Assembly (NCBI RefSeq): GCF_029227915.1
Contig: NC_079879.1
Span: forward strand, 23,950,501-24,014,500
Source of the DNA: Hydractinia symbiolongicarpus
Lineage: Eukaryota > Cnidaria > Hydrozoa > Anthoathecata > Hydractiniidae
Reading direction: 5' to 3'
Length of the DNA stretch: 64,000 nt
Below, piece after piece: positions 55,893 to 64,000 of this stretch; within the stretch, counting starts at the first letter, position 1; the number at the start of each line of letters is the position of its first letter. The notes below the pieces were generated by a model. That model was not told where the DNA came from. It made no database searches and saw nothing but the letters and a program-made list of their open reading frames with translations. The position numbers were made by a program, and so were the translations under genes.

Positions 55893-57065
55893 ATGAGTAA
55901 CGTATTCGGAACCAAACTCGATCCTTACCAGGAACTTAAAACGCTTTTTGAAATTAAGGGTAGTAAACAATGCGTCAAGGTAAGTCACGTGCCGTCGACA
56001 ATAGGAGAGAACGAAGACCTCTATGTTGACATTCCAAACATTGGACAAAATGATGTCATCTTTTCAGGGAGTATTAAACTGCTGTTCGATCTGGAACTTA
56101 CGGGGACAAACACGAAACGCACCATTATAAGCAATGTGGTTGAAGCGTTGGTGCGAGACCTACGTATCACCTTGAATGGCAATGAAGTGCAAGGCATTAA
56201 CAATTACAACACGCTCACAGTGTACCGGGATTTCAAAACAACCTAATCCTTCAGGGGTTGAACCAAAACGACGGTACAATCCGGGCCCTGCAGGTGAAGA
56301 CTACTGACCATGTTGTCGAGAGATTTGCAGTTTTATCAGCCTAGCCTGTATGACAGATTGCAGTTTGTCCTCCATTTTGCCTCCCATAGTGACGTTTTCA
56401 AAGATGGAGGCACAGCAGCCTCAGGGTCTACGGCAGTCAAGGCAGCGGATTCCGCATATAAAATCACCAACATTGCCTTAGAGTTTGACAAGGTGAACCA
56501 CAAAGGTCTCGCAAGCTCCATGATGTCAAGGTATAGTCGTCTCGCGCTACCCTATGAACGAAGCAAGGTGATTACCATGAAGAAACAGAACACCAGTTAT
56601 AACGTTAAAATCGATACTCCTGCAAAGAGTCTAAAGGGTGTCTTGCTACTGTTCGTAGATCCTTCAACGGTAAAGCCCTACTTTGGTAAAAACGAGATGC
56701 TCTACAACCCTAAGATTGAAAAAATAAGCATCACTGTCGAGGGTGAGTCCAACGAGCTCTACTCACACGTCATGCTTCCAAAAGACCACCTTTAAACAGA
56801 TCGTGAACCTCTTTGGTAATCACGACTCGAAGGTGACGATTGGGCAGTTCTTCACGGAACAATACGCCCTGTTTTGAACTTCAAAGCTTCTCCTGACCAT
56901 AGTTTGCATGGTTTCGGAAGACCCCTACAACGCCTGAGCGATTGCATCACGTTGCACATGACGAAAAAGGCCGACAGAACTGGGAATATACGCTGCTATG
57001 TATACTTACTTCAGGATCTCCAGTTGAACATCCTGGATGGTAGATTCTACAGTATGGAGTACTGA
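55893..57065 (+). pseudogene. Probable major capsid protein
   Basis: Three blocks lie in one frame: 55,893-56,246 (MSNVFGTKLDPYQE, LYVDIPNIGQNDVIF, NNYNTLTVYRDF), 56,310-56,795 (LYDRLQFVLHF, RYSRLALPYERSK, PTVKPYFGKNEML) and 56,874-57,065 (ADRTGNIRCYVYLLQDLQLN, DGRFYS). The stretches between are read in another frame, so at least four small compensating indels have occurred. Length (about 390 codons), beta-rich character and position beside minor-capsid and membrane genes fit a double jelly-roll major capsid protein of the Polinton/adintovirus type. Structure-based confirmation is missing. Confidence 0.45.
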
Positions 57066-57071
57066 GATTAA

Positions 57072-57471
57072 ATGGCAACCTTGGCAATCATGGCAGGGGG
57101 AGCACTAATTAACGCATTAGCCTTCTCAGGGAACAACTTCCTTTTTAGCAAACTTTCAGGGCATGGCGATGCAGAGCGGAAAAGGCACGACAAAGCGATG
57201 GAAAAACTACAAACCGCCCAAGCTCAATGGGTAAAGGATTGTCAGACTACAATCGACTGGTTCAACAAGCAACGGGAAATACAAATACAGGCTGTGAAGA
57301 GCCTGAGAGAGCTCGAAGATTACATGTACAAGTATTACATCGCATCGAACGTTAAGGTTCCAAAATTGTCAGATTTTACACACCTTCCAAACAGCAACAG
57401 GATGGTGAATTGACCTTCATTGTTGGCTCCTTGACTCTTCTGGGGTTTGTTGTATACAAGTATTTGTAAAA
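57072..57471 (+). pseudogene. Small membrane/coiled-coil protein, near-intact
   Basis: The start ATG follows the preceding gene by six bases. N-terminal hydrophobic segment MATLAIMAGGALINALAFSG, then a coiled coil with ERKRHDKAMEKLQTAQAQWV and QIQAVKSLRELEDY. The frame stops at 57,411-57,413, but a one-base shift gives QQDGELTFIVGSLTLLGFVV and YKYL with a stop at about 57,469, a second membrane helix. One frameshift near 57,395 therefore explains the short form. Function unknown. Confidence 0.5.
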
Positions 57472-58325
57472 CGTTTTTCACAGGTAATAAACATGTCACC
57501 ACAGCACCACATATAGTTACCGAGGAGGAGGCGGAAAAATTAAGCAATAGTTACTATACTCCCGAAAATCTCTGGACTGGACGGAAAGCTGTTAAATTGC
57601 TCGCGAAGCAGAGTGGCCTATCAAAAAAGAAGGTCACTCAATGGTTTTCTCGTTAGCTGCTCTGGTTCCGACATATTCGGGGTCCGAAAAAGATTGATTA
57701 TCCCCATTTTACCATTACGAGATCTAACGAGATGCATCAGTTTGACATCTTGTACATGCCTCATGATAAACTATATGGCAGCACGTACAAGTATATTTTC
57801 ACGGGTATTGACGTGGCCTCGAGGTATAAGGTAGCGAGGCCCCTACGGACGAAAAAAGCCAGCAAAGTTGCGGATATGATAACGGATAATTATAAGGCAG
57901 GACCTTTATGATACCCAAAGACCTTCCAGTGTGACAATGGCTCCGAATTCAAATCAGCAGTGACGAGACTGTTAGAGGACAAGGGTGTGGAGATTAAACG
58001 GGCTACCACGAAGTACCACCATACCTTTACTGCATTTGTAGAAGCCTACAACAAGGTACTCGCTGAGAGACTCTTCAAGCCCAAAGATGCGCAAGAGTTG
58101 GTCTGCGAGGAGACTAGTAGCACATGGGTCAAGCACCTGTACACTATCGTGAAAAGTCTCAACAACACAAAAACTGCCATGATTGCCATGAAACCTAGCA
58201 CAGCGATTAAACTCGAAGAGGTACTACTTGGGGGGCAACAATATCCTGAAAAAAGTTATTACCTGAGGATGGTCTCTACCTCTACCTTTTACAAACAGGA
58301 GAAGAGCATGGTGATTAAAACATGA
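57447..58325 (+). pseudogene. Polinton-type rve (DDE) integrase, two in-frame stops
   Basis: One frame runs through with stops only at 57,654-57,656 (TAG) and 57,909-57,911 (TGA). It has an N-terminal helix-turn-helix-like part (EEEAEKLSNSYYTPEN, TGRKAVKLLAKQSGLSKKKV), then the retroviral-type core: MHQFDILYM (first Asp), GIDVASRYKVA, CDNGSEFKSAV (second Asp) and TAFVEAYNK (Glu), ending VLLGGQQ and a basic tail. The D, D, E triad is visible. An in-frame ATG is not obvious; the start may lie near 57,480. The product would integrate the element into host DNA. Loss is by nonsense mutation only. Confidence 0.75.
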
Positions 58326-58887
58326 CGCGCAACTGATGCCTTTTGGAGCAAGAACACGTAGACTGGATCGTATTGTAAGCAGGTAGTCTTGTTTGAAGGT
58401 CAATGTCAAGTAATTGTCTATCTGGTATAGGGATGTTGAGGATATCGCCTATTTTTTCCAAGTCAGCTAAATCCGATAGCTTCAACTCTTTATTTTTGAT
58501 CACCTGGTAACAGAGTGCACCAGACTTGTTCCTGGCCTTCTTAACAATATGTATCCCTAGGCGTTGAATATCATCCTCCAAAGCCTCGTCGATCTCGCGT
58601 CACGCGATTGTTGCCCATGCTTTTTGCCCTGACGCTACCCTATTTAAAAGCTCTTCGTCACTAGAGTATTCACACCCTTTGTAGTAAAATCCATCTCGAA
58701 ACCTAAAATTTTCCAAGGATTGAGGGCAATAACCAGTCACTGACGCTGATTCGATACAACATTGTAGTACAGATACTTGAATATTGTAGATTTTTGTCAA
58801 TTGTCTTTTTTGTACGTATGCTTCCATATTTGTTATTTCAATAGCTTTTGCATGGGGCAAAAGGGGTCTAAAATTCCTATTTTCCAA
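58315..58887 (-). pseudogene. Unidentified minus-strand gene with one in-frame stop
   Basis: The upstream block 58,600-58,887 (MENRNFRPLLPHAKAIEITN, YCPQSLENFRFRDGF) and the downstream block 58,315-58,581 (DDIQRLGIHIVKKARNKSGA, KIGDILNIPIPDRQLLDI) are in the same frame. They are separated by a TGA where CGA would fit, followed by REIDEALE. About 190 codons. Its 3' end overlaps the integrase 3' end by 11 bp (convergent). No domain recognised. Confidence 0.5.
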
Positions 58888-59048
58888 AGTGTCCCTACAC
58901 TTTGGAAAAATGTGTCCATCCCCTGAAAACCAGCGAAAGCGTCGCCTATTCTGTGAGCTCTAGGAGAAGTTGATGCGTGTTGTTTTCAAGCCCAAAATGT
59001 CTCACACGCTCGGAGTTGACTTCGATACATTTACGTTCTCGAAGCCAG

Positions 59049-59570
59049 TTATGGCATTTGGCGTCTCTGCCAGTACCACAATCTCACCGGGTAGTCAAAA
59101 ATTTTGTTTCGAATTTTTTGAGCTGTTGGCCACGGATGGGCAGGTATGGAAAGGGATCGTTGTTGTTCCTCTGGATTAATGACCATGCCGTTATCTTTTT
59201 TGGGATCTTCGAGGTAAGGCACGGCACGTTGCTGTAATGTTCCTACTTGTTCCTGGAGCACTGGAAGTTGTCGATCCCTGTCCTCAAGTTCATTCCCCAG
59301 CACCACAAGTTGCTTGTCTCTATCGTTTAAATCATCTTCAAGAAGCACCAGGGCCATATCTCTTTCCTCGATGCTCTGGCGCTGCTCCTTAAGTTCATCT
59401 TGCAATTTTTCGACACCTTTTCGAGCTAGCCATCTTGTAAGCTCTACAGCCTTGTGCTTTTTTGATCTGAAAACTATCTTCAGGGCACCATCTAATGTGA
59501 GGAAGACATCATGCGCATTTTTCCCACCTCCTCTACTTCCGGCCTTGATGCATGGCGTCTTTTAAACCAT
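59049..59570 (-). pseudogene. Coiled-coil protein with possible MSV199/BRO-type N-terminal domain
   Basis: The clear block has DVFLTLDGALKIVFRSKKHK, AVELTRWLARKGVEKLQDEL, then a long heptad region (EERDMALVLLEDDLNDRDKQ, LEDRDRQLPVLQEQV), and VPYLEDPKKDNGMVI. An N-terminal DNA-binding-type domain followed by a coiled coil and a short C-terminal domain is the layout of MSV199-containing proteins of large DNA viruses and related elements. More coding-like sequence upstream (VEIIYHDCEAPWFK near 59,590-59,630) is in a different frame. That part is broken. Confidence 0.45.
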
Positions 59571-59689
59571 GGAGCCTCACAATCATGGTATATGATTTCT
59601 ACATGTGGGGCAAGTACCGTAACAAACTTTTGAGAATACATCTTTTGTATGGTCACTCAAGAATTTGATAGCTTCTAGGATGCTCCAAC

Positions 59690-60224
59690 CTTACGTACAA
59701 GCATAAATGCTTTGACTTTTTTAATTCACTTTTGATCCTCTCCCAATCAGAAATCATGTTCGTTTCTTCGTCGATCATCTTCATGTCTGATCTCTCGTGC
59801 AGGTACCACATTAAAAGCTGTTTCTTATACGCCTGCGTTAGTAGCCATAGGCTATGCTTGCGGTGCCTACCCGAAATAGCTAATTCAAGCAGGGATTGTC
59901 TCCGCTTGTCGAGACTCTCGTCAGATCGTCAACGACAAACAACGTCTCTTCACCCGCCAGCAACGACGACAATTTTTAAATCCATTCGAAAAGTTGATGT
60001 TTGGGGTTTATCAGGAATACATAATCATCCCTCCAAAGTGGGGATCTGTCGAGATAGGTGGTATGCCATTGTATAGTAGGGCACAATATGACTATGTTAT
60101 TGAAATATCCTCTATACTCATGTTCCAGCAGGTCCAAGACGCGTTGGGTTTTACCAAATCTCCTTGGCCCTGTGCAAATTGCAGTATGCGGCTCTTGTAC
60201 AACATTTAACATTTTATCAAACAC
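59690..60224 (-). pseudogene. P-loop packaging-type ATPase, frameshifted
   Basis: The first block (59,976-60,224) has a Walker A site, CTGPRRFGKTQ, and ILCPTIQW. Downstream in another frame is FVVDDLTRVST, a Walker B-like run, and then LLELAISGRHRKHSLWLLTQ with AYKKQ. The order Walker A, Walker B and a sensor-like LTQ fits A32-type genome packaging ATPases of Polintons and related viruses. At least two frame changes separate the blocks. A GTG, not an ATG, opens the first block, so the true start is uncertain. Confidence 0.55.
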
Positions 60225-60240
60225 CCTGTTCTTTTATTTA

Positions 60241-60759
60241 TTTTTGGATAGGTACAAAAACAGCTGGAACAGATCCACGCGCCGCCGTGATTGTTGACAA
60301 GAGACCCCTTACAGGCGGGCAGTACGTGGTCTTGTATACAAGGGGTAGATCAAACACTATCTTACCATCTAGGTAACGCAATACCCTGCGATATCTATCC
60401 ACGAATCGCGACAGGGTCCATGGGTCAAAAGAGGTATCTTATTGGGTATTTTCAAAAGCTCAATGTACCGCGGCACAATGTCCTGGGAAAACAAGGTGTA
60501 GAGGCGCAGGTAATTTTCGTCCTGCTGAGACCCTCTAATTTTCTTATCAATTCTCGCTATATCAATCATTTATTTCGGATCGATGCTGGCAAGGATCCAC
60601 CATTTCTGTACAGCCATCTCGCGAGAAGCTCTGCCGGCATCTTGAGGAAGTCATTGCAAAGGTAAAACTGAGATCTACTACGGTCTCATAGAGCATGTCC
60701 AAAATTTCCTTTTCCTTTGGAGTTATGTTGCTTGTCATGTGAGCTTTGCTTATAGTCAT
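60241..60759 (-). pseudogene. Degenerate short gene before the ATPase
   Basis: Start ATG at 60,759 overlaps the stop codon of the upstream gene (ATGA overlap), which supports a real start. The sequence is MTISKAHMTSNITPKEKEIL then DMLYETVVDLS. It loses the frame near 60,650 and resumes in another frame with ARIDKKIRGSQQDENYL and DIVPRYIELLKIP. Nothing identifies its function. Confidence 0.35.
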
Positions 60760-61096
60760 TTATTAATGCATTTTAAAATATCAATTTGAGGTTTGCCCTG
60801 TTGGACCTCGGAGCAGGCCGCGGGCTTGTGAGGTTCTCCACCATTTTTGCTTCTAAATTTATACCAGACTCCTACCCCTATGGAGAGCACGGCAAGCGTC
60901 CCTACACCGTAGATGTAGCCTGACTGTTCGGAACTCGCCCCAGAAATTCTACTGGTTCTACTGTACCCTCTTGTTGTTTCATTTCTTCCTTTCTTTTCTT
61001 CATCAGGGCAGCCAACTTCTGACCCTGCGCAACTCTTCCCGGATGTTTTTGTGGTCTCGTGAGGACTTTCTCTTCTTGTCTCGGTTCTTCACTCAT
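60756..61096 (-). pseudogene. Small basic single-pass membrane protein, one frameshift
   Basis: Start MSEEPRQEEKVLTRPQKHPG, then a Lys-rich helix (AALMKKRKEEMKQQEG). After one frame change near 60,935 follows a membrane helix, YIYGVGTLAVLSIGVGVWY, with KFRSKNGGEP and the stop TGA at 60,756-60,758. About 110 codons. The last bases overlap the next start codon. Such small type II membrane proteins are common structural parts of virus-like elements; no family is known to me. Confidence 0.5.
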
Positions 61097-61289
61097 TTCT
61101 TATAAGCCATAAAGCTTATAAGAAATTTTACTGTAGGCCCTGATCCTCAAGGATCTTTCTCATTAGCCTCCGAGCCATCATCTTTTTTGCTCATATGTCG
61201 GGCTGTGTGTCCCACCACCAAGATAGGCGCTAAACACCTCCGAATTGTTCAGTACACGAGAATCCCTAAATCTGCCTTGGCGTCTCTGA
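61097..61289. other. Short spacer in Polinton-like element
   Basis: One possible start, MSKKDDGSEANEKDP, on minus meets a stop after 15 codons. CTTATAAGCTTTATGGCTTATAAG near 61,100-61,125 forms a small inverted repeat before the next gene. It could be an upstream regulatory site. Confidence 0.3.
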
Positions 61290-61542
61290 TTATCGGGTCC
61301 TTTTCGAAATCTTGCGGGAGATCGTCAACGCTATCACTATCACGATATTTCCAATAAGGTTTGCGTACAGGTTAACCACGTGAGTAGTTAACGCCTTGGC
61401 CGTCTTTTCTCCCTTCTCCTGGAGCTCTCGTTGAACATAGTCTGCGTGTACCTTTTCGATTGTTTCATCGTCAGCCTTGTCAACAAAGCCGTCTGTACAT
61501 TTTTTCGGTAAAAGTGTCAAATATATTCGCGAGCTGTCCCAT
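61290..61542 (-). pseudogene. Small membrane protein, one frameshift
   Basis: Start at 61,542 (MGQLANIFDTFTEK), then a frame change near 61,495 into the block TDGFVDKADDETIEKVHADY. A C-terminal membrane helix, NLYANLIGNIVIVIALTI, and a basic tail (SRKISKRTR) follow. About 84 codons. No family recognised. Same operon-like run as the genes downstream. Confidence 0.45.
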
Positions 61543-61665
61543 TCTCTTTAGTGGACGTTGAAATTTTAGAAAAATAGTACTACTATCACATAGGGTAGAA
61601 TTACCACGATATGCAAACACACTTCCATTTTATTTAAGTGTGTTTGATCAACAACGCTAGGCTAG

Positions 61666-63952
61666 CTAAAACATAAGCGGAGAGGTATGTATCCCGTTGT
61701 CATGTAAAACTCTTTTGTCGTATGTAATTAACCCCTGGTTGTGCACCCGAAAACCTATGTATTTGGCAGTGTCTAGACCACCCCTTAGCGTGCTCAGGTT
61801 CCTAGACCAAGTCACTGCATTTTGGTTCCTCGACATGCCCTTGCACGAAGGTTTCATATCCTCTTTCCCTTCGACAAAATAGAACTTGGCCGTCAGGGCA
61901 ATTATTCGAAACCCGATGAATTCTGCTTTGAATAACCCTCCCGTTCGACTCGAGTACTTATCAGTGACGAGCCAGTTTTTAACATCTTTGTCGTAAGTGT
62001 CAAGCAATTTGGGGCGAACGACATCCCACAACTCTTCTCCAGAGATGGCAATATAAGCACTGTCCGTGTTCATGTACAGGTATTCGAAATCTCGACGATC
62101 CACGTACTTGTCCAAAAAATCATAGTAAAACTCTAGCATACGAAGTTTCGCTAGTTGGTACACCGCAATACCACACTGGTAGGCTCTATCGATACTACAC
62201 TTATGTTTACCTTTTCTGAGCTCCTAAGCATCTCCGATCTCTTCAAGGTCCTCGAGTTACGGGATTCGCAGGGCCGCATCAACCTCCTTTTCATCTCTCG
62301 TAAACATAGTATTCGCGTGTCCCCTCAAATCCTCAATCATCTTACCATAGAAGCTGTCACCTTTTAGCTTGGCCGTATCTCCTGCAATACGTTTGTTGGG
62401 GTCTTTATCGGCCTGTCGTCGTGCTTCGGCATTATCCTCCGGGAACCATGCAAATGGCTTACCTCGAGTGTACTTGAGGAACTGGTAAAAAGCAGTCACT
62501 CTCAGGCCATGGTCAAGGTACCATTTCAGCACGGGCGTATACAGCAAAATGTTTTCAGCTTTCATCAAATCCAGAAGCTTACGCGTACCTGGAACACGCT
62601 TGCGCCCCGTAGTTTTCAAGTAATCGTGCATATACTCGGGGATTTGCTTGTCGGGTATCTCCTTAACGACAAATAGCGGAGCCATTTCGCTGAATTTTTA
62701 TGCCGATCTTCAGGTACCTCGATAATAACCTGTGCAAACCCAAAGAGCAATCCATCTAGTACACCTCGCGTTAGTAGCTCTAAGGTATGCGCTGATGTTG
62801 GTGTAGCCACCTTGATCAGCTGTTCCTTGCCACAAGGAAAGTCCTGCATCAGGGTACTTGGGTAGAGCATGTTTGCGTCGTACCCTAGAATGGTCTTGCA
62901 GGGGTGGGGTTCCTCGTACACGTGAGATCTTATGCCTGTCACGTCCCGGTCATGGTACCTACAGAATACGATCGTGGGACCACCTACCATCCCCGTCCTC
63001 AAGAGCTTGTTGGCCTCGTTCCTAGTACATTTTTCACATGTTTTCAGTACCTCTTTACAACCCTTACAACCTTTGCTATAGCAAGAGTCCTCGCTTCGAA
63101 ATTAAACACAACGTTTGATTTCGTTCTTCTTATGCCGTGATAGGTTGCAGACTTTTTTAGAAACGTAGCCGCACACCTCGAATTCCCAGTGTTGGATCAG
63201 CCTGTCTAAATCCTTGATGTAGAAACAGTGCCCGTCCACCATACCAAGATTGATAATGTCTAAACCCTTTTTCTACTGCTTTTGCCCGTAAACGAGTCGC
63301 CATGGTGCTGTTTCAGAGTTTGTCTTTGGCTGAAAGACTCTAATGTTGATCTTGGTATGGCAACTCCCTCAAGATCCACCACCCTCGTAGGTCTCACATC
63401 TTTACGCTTAAGCTTATGGTACTCGTAGTACTCTCGGGCTAAGGTGAGAGCAGGCCTCTGAACTCTGTTCCTCGTTTTACGTTAACCCTATCTCTTACAG
63501 CTAAGGATTTCCAAAAGCATAAGTTGTCCGTTCTGGCATCTTCGCCATAGATGGCGTAGATGACCTTATATTTCGCAACCAATCCAAGAGAGGGCAGCAT
63601 GCCAGGAGAGATTCACGCATGCTTATGGTCTTGATCTGTACGTGACCAAAGACAATTTTTCCTTCGTATGCTCTTGGGGTATTGGTGGTCCTAACAGGTG
63701 GTAAATAAGCCTTAGTCTCGCCATCCACCAGATCGAGACGCTTCATCTCGCATTCTTCAATGAACGCTTCAATTTCAGCAATGCTTGATAGTGACCTGGA
63801 GCTTTTTGTTTTGTTGTAACTAGACACGCCACCTCCACCTTTGTAAATATCACAGCTCTGTACACAACATAACATGCATGTCCACGTGTGACGTAATTTT
63901 TCGCATAATCACGTCCTTTAATGGTTGGTTCAAATGCTTGTTGAACCGCCAT
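61666..63952 (-). pseudogene. Protein-primed-type family B DNA polymerase, broken
   Basis: The start is at 63,952 (MAVQQAFEPTIKGRDYAKNY). A frame change near 63,840 leads into the 63,501-63,875 block. Zinc-like clusters follow: CGYVSKKVCNLSRH, and CYSKGCKGCKEVLKTCEKC. Palm motif A is ILGYDANMLYPST (Asp at 62,877-62,879). Motif B is AKLKGDSFYGKMIED near 62,340-62,380. Motif C is YLYMNTDSAYIAI, in which Asn (62,068-62,070) stands where the family has Asp. Another frame change lies near 62,690, and two in-frame stops lie between 62,190 and 62,259. It would replicate the element. It cannot be active as it stands. Confidence 0.75.
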
Positions 63953-64000
63953 GTTTTGATCCTATTTCCATTTTCCAACATTCGGATATCATCCTGGATG
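63953..64000. other. Window end, upstream of polymerase gene
   Basis: Only 48 bases follow the apparent polymerase start. The right terminal inverted repeat and any remaining genes lie outside. Confidence 0.5.

Larger units (their letters stand above)
50337..64000. mobile_element. Polinton/Maverick-like virus-like element (left 13.7 kb, right end outside window)
   Basis: The gene set is the Polinton hallmark set: rve integrase (57,447-58,325, plus), protein-primed-type DNA polymerase B (61,666-63,952, minus), packaging-type P-loop ATPase (59,690-60,224, minus), and probable major and minor capsid proteins. Left-side genes are mostly on plus and right-side genes on minus. Base composition is visibly less AT-rich than the rest of the window. 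The left end is placed at AGTATATACAG (50,337), since these elements begin with AG, and the gypsy sequence stops there. The matching terminal inverted repeat would lie beyond 64,000. Frameshifts and stops in most genes show that this copy is not viable. Confidence 0.78.

Overview
The window looks like nuclear DNA of an early-branching animal, most probably a cnidarian. It is AT-rich, with short exons, GT-AG introns and many degenerate mobile elements. It carries orthologues of two ciliary/sperm-flagellum genes, RSPH3 and androglobin (ADGB). The phylum is inferred from the mix of mobile elements; no host gene proves it.

Region 1 (1-11,940) is gene-poor. It holds long inverted repeats (about 2,170-2,602 and 4,049-4,485), a perfect 1,134-bp (ACAG)n array at 4,677-5,810, two tandemly duplicated tRNA-Ser-like sequences (6,272 and 6,858), a dispersed direct repeat (about 1,437-1,935 and 10,808-11,255), and one possible small secreted-protein exon (7,937-8,326, minus).

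Region 2 (11,941-40,462, minus strand) is the host gene block. RSPH3 has 7 coding exons (40,462 down to 32,189; 431 aa). ADGB follows head-to-tail with 32 coding exons (31,370 down to 11,941; 1,683 aa). Both exon models were built by hand from splice sites, and both sum to whole codons. An antisense LINE remnant sits in ADGB intron 4. A nearly complete Ty1/copia retrotransposon, also antisense, sits in RSPH3 intron 2 about 14 nt from the splice donor.

Region 3 (40,463-44,876) has no recognised gene. It contains a TTAA-flanked piggyBac-like MITE (41,010-41,742), a tandem duplication, and a tRNA-like SINE head enclosed by a 16-bp inverted repeat (44,004-44,116).

Region 4 (44,877-50,336) is a decayed Ty3/gypsy element. 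It is split by a non-LTR retrotransposon with a zinc finger, a reverse transcriptase and a probable restriction-like endonuclease (45,900-48,911; one frame, two stop codons), and by a small element with a perfect 17-bp palindrome.

Region 5 (50,337 to the window end) is a Polinton/Maverick-like virus-like element that appears to truncate the gypsy element. It is visibly less AT-rich than the rest. It encodes, on both strands, a repeat protein, a VLTF3-like zinc-finger protein, probable minor and major capsid proteins, membrane proteins, an rve integrase, a coiled-coil protein with a possible viral N-terminal domain, a P-loop packaging-type ATPase and a protein-primed-type family B DNA polymerase. 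Most genes carry frameshifts or stop codons, so this copy is fossil. Its right end lies outside the window.
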